Part shown: positions 32,240 to 40,626 of the stretch, piece after piece
How positions within the stretch are numbered: the stretch's first letter is position 1
How the letters are laid out: each line of letters starts with the position of its first letter
Origin: Desulfarculaceae bacterium
Lineage (GTDB): Bacteria; Desulfobacterota; Desulfarculia; Desulfarculales; Desulfarculaceae
Direction: 5' to 3'
NCBI GenBank assembly: GCA_020444545.1
Contig: JAHLKT010000003.1
Location: 620,001 to 684,000, forward strand
DNA: 64,000 bases
Translations under genes and position numbers: made by a program
Notes under the pieces: generated by a model
Databases searched by the model: none
Told to the model about the DNA's origin: nothing
Seen by the model: the letters and a program-made list of their open reading frames with translations, nothing else

Positions 32240-33610
32240 ATGAGCAACTTTGATTACGACGTTTTGATCATCGGCGGCGGGGGCAGCGCGGGATTTACCG
32301 CCGCCACCACGGCCATGAAGAGCGGGGCCAAGGTGGCCATGGTGGAGGGCAGCCGCCTGGGCGGCCTGTGCATCCTGGCCGGGTGTATGCCCTCCAAGAC
32401 CCTTTTGCACAGCGCGGCCGAGGTCAAGCGCCTGCAAGTGAGCGGACTGGCCGCCTACCCCGAAATCCATCAATACACCCGGGGCGTAGTCAACTACCTG
32501 GCCACCGGGCGCGACGCAGCGGTCAAGGCCAAGGCGGCTAAAGGCCTGGAAGTGATCGAGGGGCGCGCCAAGGTCAGCGGCCCCCACGAGCTCATAGTCG
32601 AGGGCCGTGTGCTTAGCGCCAAAAGCATCGTCATCGCCACGGGCAGCACCGAGCAGGTGCCCCCGGTGCCCGGCCTGGCCGAGAGCGGCTTCCTGGACTC
32701 GGACGCCTTCATGCGCCTGGAGGCCCTGCCCGCCTCCCTGGTGGTCTTGGGCGGCGGCACCCAGGCGGTGGAGCTGGCCCAGTTCAGCGCGCGCATGGGG
32801 GTCAAGGTCACCATCATCCAGCGCAGCGAGCATCTCATCAGCAACGAGGACCCCCGGGTGGGCGAGCTCATCGCCCAGGCCCTGGAGGCCGACGGGGCCG
32901 AGGTGCTGGTGGGCACCGAGCTCAAGGCGGTCAACCGCTCGGGCGGCGGGGTCAGCGTGGAGTTCGAGCAGGCGGGGCGGCCCCGCTCCGTGAAGGCCGA
33001 GGCGCTGCTTCTCTCCCTGGGCCGCCGGGCCAACACCGACGATTTGGGCCTGGCCGAGGCCGGGGTGGAGTTGGGGCGCAAGGGCCAGGTGGTGGTGGAC
33101 CGCTATATGCGCTCCAGCCTGCCCAGCGTCTATGCGGCGGGCGACGTGACCGGCGGGCCCATGGTGGTCAACCTGGCCGTGCAGCAGGGTAAGGCCGCTG
33201 GGTACAACGCCACCCACGACGAGCCCCGGGAGGTGCAGGACCGGGTGCTGCCCCGGGCCATCTTCACCGACCCCCAGTTCGCGCGGGTGGGCCTGAACCA
33301 CGCCGAGGCCCACGCGGCGGGCCTGGATTTCATCGAGGCCGAGGAAGACCTGGGCGAGATGTCGGTGGCCCGCACCTACCCCCAACCGATAAGCGGCTAC
33401 CTCACCCTGCGGGCCGAGCGCCAGGGCGGGCGGCTCATCGGGGCCGAGTTGGTGGCCCCCGAGGCCTCGCTGATGATCCACGACATGGCCGTGGCCCTCA
33501 AGATGAACGCCACCGCCGGAGACATCGCGGCCATCCCCTACATCCATCCCTGCCTGTCCGAGGCCAGCGAGTTTGCGGCCGGCGGCCTGGCCCGCCAGGT
33601 GGAAGACTGA
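32240..33610 (+). CDS. pyridine nucleotide-disulfide oxidoreductase (Lpd/MerA-like)
   Basis: 456-residue FAD flavoprotein. FAD-binding YDVLIIGGGGSAGFTAA is followed by the redox-active disulfide LCILAGCMPSKTL (C-x4-C, about residues 45-57), the NAD(P) Rossmann motif LVVLGGGTQAVELA, and FAD-binding YAAGDVTGGPM. The C-terminal dimerisation domain ends with YIHPCLSEA, where Lpd has HAHPTLSE: the first catalytic His of the pair is Tyr here, so it is probably not a classic lipoamide dehydrogenase. Its substrate may be a thiol, disulfide or metal. Between CNNM (4 bp upstream) and the Ntn-hydrolase gene (1 bp downstream), apparently one operon. Confidence 0.88.
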   Translation: MSNFDYDVLIIGGGGSAGFTAATTAMKSGAKVAMVEGSRLGGLCILAGCMPSKTLLHSAAEVKRLQVSGLAAYPEIHQYTRGVVNYLATGRDAAVKAKAAKGLEVIEGRAKVSGPHELIVEGRVLSAKSIVIATGSTEQVPPVPGLAESGFLDSDAFMRLEALPASLVVLGGGTQAVELAQFSARMGVKVTIIQRSEHLISNEDPRVGELIAQALEADGAEVLVGTELKAVNRSGGGVSVEFEQAGRPRSVKAEALLLSLGRRANTDDLGLAEAGVELGRKGQVVVDRYMRSSLPSVYAAGDVTGGPMVVNLAVQQGKAAGYNATHDEPREVQDRVLPRAIFTDPQFARVGLNHAEAHAAGLDFIEAEEDLGEMSVARTYPQPISGYLTLRAERQGGRLIGAELVAPEASLMIHDMAVALKMNATAGDIAAIPYIHPCLSEASEFAAGGLARQVED

Positions 33611-33611
33611 G

Positions 33612-34481
33612 TTGACCCGCCGCCTGCTGGTCATCGCGGCGGTTCTCATCCTGCTGCTGACCGCCACGGCGGCCCACGCCTGCACCCTGTGGGGCGCGGT
33701 GGGCTCGCGCGCGGCCGGAGGCGGGGCCCTGGCGGCCAAAAACCGCGACTGGACCCCAAACAGCCCTGGCCGCTTGGAGCTGGTGAAGCCAAAGGAAGGC
33801 CGGGCCTACCTGGCCCTCATGGCCCGAGGCCCCAAAGGCTGGGGAGTGCGCGCCGGGATCAACCAGGACGGCCTAGTAGTGTTCAGCGCCTCGGCCTCGT
33901 CCCTGCCCAAGGCCCTGCGCCGCGAGGGCAAGGGGCGCAACCGCCGTTTGCTAGCGGGCTTCGCCTCGGTGGATGCGGTGCTGGCCGAGGCCGCCCTGTT
34001 CGGCGGAGCGCGCCCGGCCTTCTATTTTTTGGCCGACCCCCGCCGCCTGGCCGTGGTGGAGGCCGCCCCGGGCGGGGCCTACAAAATAACCAGCGCCCGC
34101 GACGGGGTGCTGGCCCACACCAATCATTACCTGGGCCCCGGCTTCGGCCAACACAACCTAAAGCCCGCCAAAAGCAGCCGGGCCCGCCTGGGCTTCATCG
34201 ACAAGCTCCTGGCCGGGCACCCGGCCCCCTTTACCCTGGCCGATTTCCTGGCCTACAGCCAGGACAAGAGCAACGGCCCGGACCACAGCCTGTGGCGGGT
34301 GGGCTCCACGCCCCGGAAAACCCGCACCCTGGCCGGCTTCATCGTGCGCCTACCCGTGAGCGGCCCGCCGGTGGTGGAGGCGCTGGTGGCCAACCCCGGC
34401 CAGAAGCCGGAGCGCCATCGCCTGGTGCTCGACGCCGGGTTCTGGCGGGGCGAGGCGGGGATTATCAGGGGGTCTCGTTAG
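33612..34481 (+). CDS. exported Ntn-hydrolase (C45/choloylglycine-like)
   Basis: 289 residues from TTG 33612, one base after the preceding TGA. A signal peptide (LLVIAAVLILLLTATAAHA) is followed exactly by CTLWGAVGSRAAGGG, so signal or self-cleavage would expose Cys as the N-terminal nucleophile, as in acyl-CoA:6-APA acyltransferases and choloylglycine hydrolases. The conserved N-R-D-W (AAKNRDWTP) and the later HTNHYLGPGF with N and H fit the Ntn fold. It probably hydrolyses an amide in the periplasm. The 3' end overlaps the convergent lipoprotein gene by 17 bp. Confidence 0.8.
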   Translation: MTRRLLVIAAVLILLLTATAAHACTLWGAVGSRAAGGGALAAKNRDWTPNSPGRLELVKPKEGRAYLALMARGPKGWGVRAGINQDGLVVFSASASSLPKALRREGKGRNRRLLAGFASVDAVLAEAALFGGARPAFYFLADPRRLAVVEAAPGGAYKITSARDGVLAHTNHYLGPGFGQHNLKPAKSSRARLGFIDKLLAGHPAPFTLADFLAYSQDKSNGPDHSLWRVGSTPRKTRTLAGFIVRLPVSGPPVVEALVANPGQKPERHRLVLDAGFWRGEAGIIRGSR

Positions 34482-34734
34482 GCTCCGGCTTTTCGTCGCA
34501 GGGATACCAGCCCAGGGATTTCATGCAGTCGTTGTAGCGCACCGGCAGCACGCTGCCCAGCACGCCGGCCTTGTTGCGGCAATAGTCCTGGTCCGTGTCC
34601 AGGGTGGAATAGTCGTTTAGCTTGTTGCACCACTGGTCCGTGGCGCAGCCGCCCAGGGCGCAGAGCAGCAGCAAAGCGGCGGCCAGGGCGGCGGTGCGTC
34701 GAGTGGATTGGGGGGAAGAATTGAGCCTGCGCAA
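34465..34734 (-). CDS. small putative lipoprotein with cysteines
   Basis: 89 residues from a TTG at 34734 with AAAGGG upstream (TTG 34749 is an alternative). A lipobox LCALGGC follows the hydrophobic AALAAALLLLC core, predicting an outer-membrane lipoprotein. The short mature part (about 60 residues) has four cysteines (WCNKLN, DYCRNK, DCMKSL, YPCDEK), probably paired as disulfides. No family recognised. Convergent with, and overlapping, the Ntn-hydrolase gene. Confidence 0.65.
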   Translation of the reverse strand: MRRLNSSPQSTRRTAALAAALLLLCALGGCATDQWCNKLNDYSTLDTDQDYCRNKAGVLGSVLPVRYNDCMKSLGWYPCDEKPEPNETP

Positions 34735-35005
34735 GGGTTGCCCTTTCAAGGTGATCCTTGGTGTTGTTCGGCGGAAAGCCGCCGACGGACAGGGATGAAC
34801 GGGCAGGAAAGATGCGAACAGCAACCGGGCAGGCCTTTATTCCGAGTAGTATACCCGGTTTTGTTTTTCAAGGCCAAGGGCGCTCCACACGCCGCGCCGC
34901 ATAAAAATCACCCTATCCCCGGGCGGCATTGTTTATACTCAGCAGGACGCCTCCGGGTACGCCGCCGGAGGGTTTCGCAAACGCGGCGACTGGTTTGAAG
35001 GTCTA

Positions 35006-36817
35006 ATGCCGAACAACCTCGCGCACAGGCTGGGGGGCTTTTTCGCGGCCCTTGTGGTCTGCCTGCTCCTGGGCGGCCCGGCCTGGGCCGGGGCCATGCC
35101 CCTGCCCCCGGGCATGGACGGCGAGGACACCTTTCCCTGGACCTCGGTGCTCCACGACCCCACGGGCAAGCTGAGCGTGGAGCAAGTACGCGCCGAGCCC
35201 TGGGCGGGCCGCTTCCGCCCCTTCGCGGGCGGCCGCACCCATCTGGGGGTGGCCACCGGAGCCTGGTGGCTGCGCCTGGAGGTGCATAACGCCTCGGCCC
35301 AAGCCCGCTCCTGGCTGGTGCAACCCACCCATCCCCAGTTCGACCAGGCCGCCATGTTCTGCTTCCCGTCCGCCGGGCCACCCACGGAACTGAGCCTGGG
35401 CGACCACGCGCCCTTCACCGCCCGGCCCGTGCCCCACCAGACCAGCGTATTTCCCCTGCGGCTGGCCCCCGGCCAGAGCGCCACCCTCTACCTGCGCCTG
35501 GCCTATGTGGAGGCGGGCATCGCCGACGTGCGCCTGCGCGTATGGTCCCCCGCGCTCTTCGAGTTTCACCAGACGCTTCACGTGGCGGTCATGGCCCTGA
35601 TGATCGGGGCCCTGCTCATGATCGCCCTGTTCAACCTGGTCATCGCCTTTTCCACCCGCGCCCCGGAATACGTCTGGTACGTGCTCTACATCCTGGCCGT
35701 GGTGGGCACCAGCCTGGGTTACCAGGGCCTGGGCTACCGCTTCTTTTGGCAGCAATGGACCTGGTTCACCGACACCGCGCCCATCTTGTTCCCGGTGCTC
35801 ATCCTTACCCTCTCCTCCCAGTTCACCCGCTCCTTCCTCAAGCTCAAGCAGACCATGCCCCGCATGGACCTGACCATCAAGGGATTCATCGCCTTCACCC
35901 TGCTCATCCTGGCCGCCATGCTCCTGGGCTATCGCCGCGAGGCCATCATCGTCTCCAACTGCGCCACCGTTTTCAGCCTGGTCTTCCCGGTGCTGGGGCT
36001 CCGGCTGTGGCTGCGGGGCCGCCGGGAGGCCCGCTACTACACCCTGGCCTTCACCGCCTGGGTGGCGGCTCTGGCCCTGGTGTTCATGCGCTATTTCGGC
36101 TTCAACCGCTCGGAGCTGGTCAACAGCGTCCTGCCCTTTGTCTTCATGTTGGCGGAGGCGCTTTTGCTGTCCATGGCCATGGCCGACCGCATCAACATCC
36201 TCAGGGGGCAAAAGGATAAGGCTGAAAGGAGCTATCTGGAGGCCCTCAGGCAAGACAAGCAGGAGCTGGAGCGCCAGGTGCGGGAGCGCACCGCCGAGAT
36301 CGAGCGTATGCACCAGCAGGCCCTGGAGGCCTCGCGCACCGACATGCTCACCGGCCTGCCCAACCGCCGGGCCTTTTATGACGGCGCGGCCCAAGAGCTG
36401 GAGCGGGCCGAGCGCTACGGCCGACCGGTCTCGCTGATCATGCTGGACATCGACCGCTTCAAGGACATCAACGACACCCAAGGCCACGCCGCCGGCGACG
36501 AGGTGCTGGGGCATCTGGCCGAGGTCTTGCGCCTTCAGATGCGCCGCAACGACCTGGTGGGCCGCCTGGGGGGCGAGGAGTTCGCCCTGGTGTTGCCCGA
36601 GACCTCGGCCGAGGAAGCGCTCAGCCTGGCCGAGCGCATGCGCGCCACCATGGCCGCCACCCCGGCCATGTACCAGGGCGAGGCCATCCCCTTCAGCGCC
36701 AGCTTCGGGGTGGCCCGCCAAATGCCGGGCGACAGCGTCGAGAGCCTTTTGCACCGGGCCGACCAGGCGCTCTACGCGGCCAAGGCCGCGGGACGCAACC
36801 GGGTGGAGGTCGCCTGA
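35006..36817 (+). CDS. 7TM-DISM sensor diguanylate cyclase
   Basis: 603 residues. After a signal peptide comes a periplasmic 7TMR-DISMED2-like beta domain (about 30-185), then seven membrane helices (about 190-390, 7TMR-DISM type), a short coiled coil (KDKAERSYLEALRQDKQELE) and a GGDEF domain (about 445-603) with RTDMLTGLPNRRAF and an intact GGEEF active-site motif near residue 523. A catalytically active c-di-GMP synthase sensing an extracellular, possibly carbohydrate, ligand. The RxxD I-site is not clear: about five residues before GGEEF the sequence reads RRNDLVGRLG, with R-N-D-L giving RRND, a plausible I-site R-x-x-D. c-di-GMP could control the exopolysaccharide locus. Confidence 0.92.
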   Translation: MPNNLAHRLGGFFAALVVCLLLGGPAWAGAMPLPPGMDGEDTFPWTSVLHDPTGKLSVEQVRAEPWAGRFRPFAGGRTHLGVATGAWWLRLEVHNASAQARSWLVQPTHPQFDQAAMFCFPSAGPPTELSLGDHAPFTARPVPHQTSVFPLRLAPGQSATLYLRLAYVEAGIADVRLRVWSPALFEFHQTLHVAVMALMIGALLMIALFNLVIAFSTRAPEYVWYVLYILAVVGTSLGYQGLGYRFFWQQWTWFTDTAPILFPVLILTLSSQFTRSFLKLKQTMPRMDLTIKGFIAFTLLILAAMLLGYRREAIIVSNCATVFSLVFPVLGLRLWLRGRREARYYTLAFTAWVAALALVFMRYFGFNRSELVNSVLPFVFMLAEALLLSMAMADRINILRGQKDKAERSYLEALRQDKQELERQVRERTAEIERMHQQALEASRTDMLTGLPNRRAFYDGAAQELERAERYGRPVSLIMLDIDRFKDINDTQGHAAGDEVLGHLAEVLRLQMRRNDLVGRLGGEEFALVLPETSAEEALSLAERMRATMAATPAMYQGEAIPFSASFGVARQMPGDSVESLLHRADQALYAAKAAGRNRVEVA

Positions 36818-36922
36818 GACGCGCCGCCTTGCCATCCCTGTCCCAGGGGCGCATACTGGTTATATTCATAAAACGCTAACGCATCCTGGGCGGGGCTCCC
36901 CGCCGGTAAAAGGAGACTGATC

Positions 36923-37132
36923 ATGAAGGTAAGCGCGCGCAATCTCATTCCCGGCAAAGTCAAGGAAGTGACCGTGGGCATGGTGGCCGCGGAGGTATTG
37001 GTCGAGGTGGCCCCCGGCGTAGAGGTGGTCTCGGTAATTACCAAGCACTCGGTGGAATCCCTGGGCATCAAGGAGGGCGCGGAGGTCAAGGTCATGGTCA
37101 AGGCCACCAGCGTCATGCTGGTCACCGACTAG
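36923..37132 (+). CDS. molbindin-like single TOBE domain (Mop) protein
   Basis: 69 residues, the size and sequence of a molybdate/tungstate-binding Mop protein: SARNLIPGKVKEVTVGMV, then EVLVEVAPGVEVVSVITKHSVESLGIKEG and VMVKATSVML are the standard TOBE strands. Such proteins store or shuttle molybdate or tungstate in the cytoplasm for molybdopterin enzymes. AAAGGAG precedes the ATG. Followed by a terminator shared with the convergent TPR gene. Confidence 0.93.
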   Translation: MKVSARNLIPGKVKEVTVGMVAAEVLVEVAPGVEVVSVITKHSVESLGIKEGAEVKVMVKATSVMLVTD

Positions 37133-37155
37133 ACCCACGCCGCCTGAAAAAACAA

Positions 37156-37183
37156 AAGCGCCCCGCCATCTGGCGGAGCGCTT
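37156..37183. terminator. bidirectional terminator
   Basis: AAGCGC-CCCGCC (37156-37167) pairs with GGCGG-A-GCGCTT (37172-37183) with one mismatch and an ATCT loop; A-rich on the left and TCTTATTTAT on the right, so it can end both the mop transcript and the opposite TPR transcript. Confidence 0.75.
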
Positions 37184-37208
37184 CTTATTTATCTGCTTGC
37201 TTGGGCGT

Positions 37209-37925
37209 CTAGCTGGCGGAGGGCTCCTCGCCCAGGGCGGTCAGGGCCGCGCGGGCCCGCTCGGCCAGGGGCGCGCCGCCGGGGGTGTCCCCGGCCTGGC
37301 CCAGCACCTCGCGGTAGAGCTGGGCGGCGGCCTTCTTGTCGCCGGCCGCGGCCAACACCCGGGCCCGGTCCAGCTTGTACATGGCCCCCAGGCTGGGTCC
37401 GGCCAGGGACACCGCCTTGGCATAGGCCTCACCCGCCTTGGAGTAGTCCTTCTGGCCTTCCAGGCCCTGGCCCAGGCCGTGCCAGGCCAGGGGGACCAGC
37501 TCCGGCGCCAGGCCGCTCTCCTGGGTCAGGGAGTGCAGGGTCTCCACCGCCTTGGCGTATTCGCCGGTGCTCAGGTAGAGGTCGCCCAGGGCCAGGCGGG
37601 CCTGCAAGCCGGCCGGGGTGGAGCCGTACTCGGCGGTCACCCTTTGCAGCTCGGCGCTCAACTTGGTCAGGGCGGCCTTGCCCGCGCTGCCCTCAACCGC
37701 CGCGATATAGGCGGTCATCACCGGGGCCAGCTCGGCGGCGGCCTTGCGCTCCTGCCAGTCGAACCAGGCCTTGGCGCCCAACACCGCCGCCGCGGCCAGG
37801 GCCACCACCGTGGCGCCCCAGAGCACCTTTTGCAGGTTCACCCTGCTCCAGCGGATAACCCGGTCGCTGATGGTTTGGAACTCGTCGGGCTCTTTGAGGA
37901 GCTTCTTGCGGTCCACCTTGGCCAT
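37209..37925 (-). CDS. YfgM-like membrane-anchored TPR protein
   Basis: 238 residues. A basic N-terminus is followed by a single membrane helix (VLWGATVVALAAAAVLGAKAWF, inferred about 35-56) and a periplasmic helical-repeat domain with TPR motifs: LQARLALGDLYLSTGEYAKA and WHGLGQGLEGQKDYSKAGEA, spaced about 37 residues. This is the YfgM/TPR_21 architecture, an ancillary factor at the SecYEG translocon, but a structural partner for the upstream sugar dehydrogenase cannot be excluded. AAAGGAAGG precedes the ATG 24 bp after the stop of the dehydrogenase. Confidence 0.8.
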   Translation of the reverse strand: MAKVDRKKLLKEPDEFQTISDRVIRWSRVNLQKVLWGATVVALAAAAVLGAKAWFDWQERKAAAELAPVMTAYIAAVEGSAGKAALTKLSAELQRVTAEYGSTPAGLQARLALGDLYLSTGEYAKAVETLHSLTQESGLAPELVPLAWHGLGQGLEGQKDYSKAGEAYAKAVSLAGPSLGAMYKLDRARVLAAAGDKKAAAQLYREVLGQAGDTPGGAPLAERARAALTALGEEPSAS

Positions 37926-37948
37926 GTTCGCCTTCCTTTAAATTATCT

Positions 37949-39601
37949 CTAGGCCTTTTGGTCGGCCTTCAACTCTTCCTTGATGCGCTTCACGTGGCCC
38001 CGGCCCAGGCCCTTGACCTCGCAGCCCAACTCAAGATAGCGCCTGATGCGCGCATCGTCCAGCAGGGCGAAGCAGTCCACCATTGCCACCGGCTTGCCGC
38101 AGGCGGCCACCACCCAATCCGGGTCCAGGCCCAGATACTCGGCGTGGCGCACGCACAAGACCACCGCGTCCGCCCCCTTGAGGGCGGCGGCCAGGTCCTG
38201 GCCCACCTCCAGGTCCTTGAGCCCCTCCTGGTTGCGGAAGAAACGGGCCCGCCCCGCGCTGGTGGCCGGGTACTCGTCCTGGTTGGCGAACTCCCACCAC
38301 TTGAGCACATAGGGATCGTGCACCACCAGCTCGGCCCCCATCTCGGCCAGGCGCCGGACCACCAGCTCGGAGCCGGAGTAGCGGGTGTCGCCCACGTCCT
38401 CGCGGTAGGCCGCGCCAAGGACCACGATGCGGCTGTTGGGCACCAGGGTGCCCATGTTCCTCAGGGCGTCGCGCACCAGCCCGGCCGCGTGCAGGGCCCG
38501 GGAGTCGTTGATGTCGATGGCCATGGGGGTCATTTTGAACAGCGGCTGCTGGAAGCCCATGAGGTGGTGATAGGCCCACACCCCCAGGCCGCCGTCTTTG
38601 GGCAGGCAATAGCCGCCGATGCCCGGGCCCGGGAAGATCAAGTTGTTGTGGGTGGGCCTCATGCGGATGGCGTTGATCACCTTCACGATGTCCACGCCAT
38701 TATTCTCGGCAAAGGTGCTCCATTCGTCCATGAAGGCCAGAATCGAGGCCCGGAAGCTGTTCTCCACGATCTTGGTGGTCTCGCTCTCCATGGGCCGGTC
38801 CAACACGGTCAGCGGATACTCCTCGGTATTGAGCACCTCGGTGAGGAACTTCTCCACCTTGTCCCGGCTCTCGGGGTTTATGCCCGAGCACACCCGCCAA
38901 AAGTCGCGGATGCTCCGCACGTACTCGCGGCCGGGCATGACCCGCTCGAAGGAGTGGGCCAAAAGGGGCTCGCTGCTGATGCCCCGCTTCTCGAAGGCCT
39001 TTTTCATGATGGGATGGGCCACGTACTCGGTGGTTCCCGGCGGCACCGTGGTCTCGATGAGCACCAGGCACTCGGGGGGCACCTTCTCGCCGATGATGCC
39101 CAGGCTGGCCTCCAGGGCGGCCATCTCCACCGTGCCGTCGGTCACGTTGGCCAGGGCGGCCTTGGAGTAGTCGCACTGCACGTCCACCACCACCACGTCG
39201 GCGTGGGTAAGCGCCTCGTAGGAAAAGGTGGCGGTTAGGGTCTTCTTGTCCTTGACGCAGCGGGCGATGGTGATGTCCACCTCGGGGTCCTCGGCCTTCA
39301 CCGGCGACTGACCCCGATTGAGCAGAGGGATTTTCCAGAAGCTCCTGGTGCTGGGCCGCTGCATCCCGATGACGAATTTGCCGGGCTCGCCGTCCGGTCC
39401 CACGCTGTCGGCCACCACCGCGGCCATCACCGCGCCCACGAAGCCCACGCCCATGACCACCACGATCTCGCGGCCCATCTCCCTCTGGGCGGCCACCAGA
39501 CCGGCCAGGCGTTGGTTCTCGGCCTCGTACTCCGCCTCGCCGGGAAGGGGAAAGGTTTCGCCTTCGGGGCTCAGGCTGACCTGGAGACGTTCTTGATCCA
39601 T
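37949..39601 (-). CDS. UDP-glucose/GDP-mannose dehydrogenase family enzyme with N-terminal extension
   Basis: About 550 residues, some 100 longer than UDP-glucose dehydrogenases. It has a Rossmann motif VVVMGVGFVGAVMAA (about 47-61), the NDP-sugar-binding FPGPGIGGYCLPKD with the catalytic Cys, LIETTVPPGTTEY, and the C-terminal domain with VVLGAAYREDVGDTRYSGS. Such enzymes oxidise C6 of NDP-hexoses to uronic acids; UDP-ManNAc or UDP-GlcNAc are the likely substrates given wecB, but it could be another sugar. The extra N-terminal segment (DQERLQVSLSPEGETFPLP) is unusual. I start at ATG 39601 rather than GTG 39673, because the latter adds a Pro/Ala-rich unconserved stretch. Confidence 0.87.
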   Translation of the reverse strand: MDQERLQVSLSPEGETFPLPGEAEYEAENQRLAGLVAAQREMGREIVVVMGVGFVGAVMAAVVADSVGPDGEPGKFVIGMQRPSTRSFWKIPLLNRGQSPVKAEDPEVDITIARCVKDKKTLTATFSYEALTHADVVVVDVQCDYSKAALANVTDGTVEMAALEASLGIIGEKVPPECLVLIETTVPPGTTEYVAHPIMKKAFEKRGISSEPLLAHSFERVMPGREYVRSIRDFWRVCSGINPESRDKVEKFLTEVLNTEEYPLTVLDRPMESETTKIVENSFRASILAFMDEWSTFAENNGVDIVKVINAIRMRPTHNNLIFPGPGIGGYCLPKDGGLGVWAYHHLMGFQQPLFKMTPMAIDINDSRALHAAGLVRDALRNMGTLVPNSRIVVLGAAYREDVGDTRYSGSELVVRRLAEMGAELVVHDPYVLKWWEFANQDEYPATSAGRARFFRNQEGLKDLEVGQDLAAALKGADAVVLCVRHAEYLGLDPDWVVAACGKPVAMVDCFALLDDARIRRYLELGCEVKGLGRGHVKRIKEELKADQKA

Positions 39602-39773
39602 GGCGTGGGTCGCTCCCGCGGTTGCCGCCTCAGGGGCGGGGCCATATCTGGCCGGAAAAGGCGGCTTTTCCACCGCCTGCTACTCGCGATTTAAATCAAT
39701 ACCGGGCGGGAGGAACTCAGTCAAGCCGTAAACCCGGCCTCGGGGCGGCAAGGGGGTTAATTCGTTTATGGAT

Positions 39774-39782
39774 TGTTATAAT
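39774..39782 (+). promoter_or_regulatory. extended -10 promoter for cysC
   Basis: TGTTATAAT (39774-39782) is a perfect extended -10 (TGn-TATAAT) in an AT-rich patch of an otherwise GC-rich divergent spacer, 107 bp before the cysC ATG. No good -35 is needed or seen. Confidence 0.5.
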
Positions 39783-39889
39783 TAATGATACATTAAACTC
39801 CTGCGAGCCGCCGGCGGCCCTCCCGGCCCGGCCGAGCCGGTTCATCAACCAGAACAACCCCCGCCCCGGGCGGGCCCACAGGCCGACTG

Positions 39890-40513
39890 ATGGAACTTCC
39901 ACACAATAAAGCCAAACATATCTTTCCGTTCCAGTCATCCATCTCCTGCGGTATGCGCAACCGCCTCAACCAGCACGGCTCGGGCCTGCTGTGGTTCTAC
40001 GGGCTCTCGGGCAGCGGCAAGAGCACCCTGGCCCACGCCGTGGAGTACACCCTGCACCAGCGGGGGGTGCGCTCCTACGTGCTCGACGGCGACAACGTGC
40101 GCCGGGGCATTAACCGCGACCTGAGCCTGAGCTCCGAGGACCGGCGGGAGAACATCCGCCGGGTGGCCGAGGTGGCCAAGCTGATGGTGGACGCCGGCCT
40201 GCTGGTCATGGCGGCCTTCATCACCCCCTTTGAGGACGCCCGCCGCATGGTCAAACAGATCATGGGCCCCCAACCGGTGTACCAGTGCTATTTGGATTGC
40301 CCCCTGGAGGTGTGCAGCGGGCGGGACCCCAAGGGGCTCTACGCCATGGCCAAGGCGGGTCAGCTGGAGGGGCTCACCGGCTACAGCGCCCCCTTCGAGT
40401 CCCCCGCGGACCCGGACCTTGTCATCCCCACCGCCGAGCTCAGCCTGGATCAGGAGGTGGAAGCGGTCATCTCCTTCCTCATCGAACGGGAACTGATCAA
40501 GGCCACTGATTGA
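39890..40513 (+). CDS. cysC: adenylylsulfate kinase
   Basis: 207 residues. It phosphorylates APS to PAPS, the sulfate donor for sulfotransferases and assimilation. Walker A is LSGSGKST, LDGDNVRRGINRDLSLSSEDR is the APS-binding segment, and the Lys-rich DPKGLYAMAKAGQLEGLTGY mobile lid is intact. Dissimilatory sulfate reducers do not need PAPS for respiration, so the gene suggests PAPS use in assimilation or in sulfation of surface glycans. It stands alone; no cysD/N, and sat is 16 kb away. The N-terminal PHNKAKHIFPFQSSIS is a small extension. Confidence 0.95.
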   Translation: MELPHNKAKHIFPFQSSISCGMRNRLNQHGSGLLWFYGLSGSGKSTLAHAVEYTLHQRGVRSYVLDGDNVRRGINRDLSLSSEDRRENIRRVAEVAKLMVDAGLLVMAAFITPFEDARRMVKQIMGPQPVYQCYLDCPLEVCSGRDPKGLYAMAKAGQLEGLTGYSAPFESPADPDLVIPTAELSLDQEVEAVISFLIERELIKATD

Positions 40514-40626
40514 GTATATAATGCGGTCTAGGCCAGCCAACGCCGGCCGCCTGGAACCAACCCGCCGAGAGGCCCCCGCCGGTGGGTTGTTTACCAACCC
40601 CTACTGAGCTGTCTGGTGGCCCCTCC

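Noticed and set aside
31160-33739. 859-residue open frame on the minus strand
   Set aside because: It lies entirely opposite the CNNM and flavoprotein genes, which have clear motifs; high GC creates long antisense frames. Same for 42303-44573 (-), 35003-36835 (-), 6199-7749 (-).
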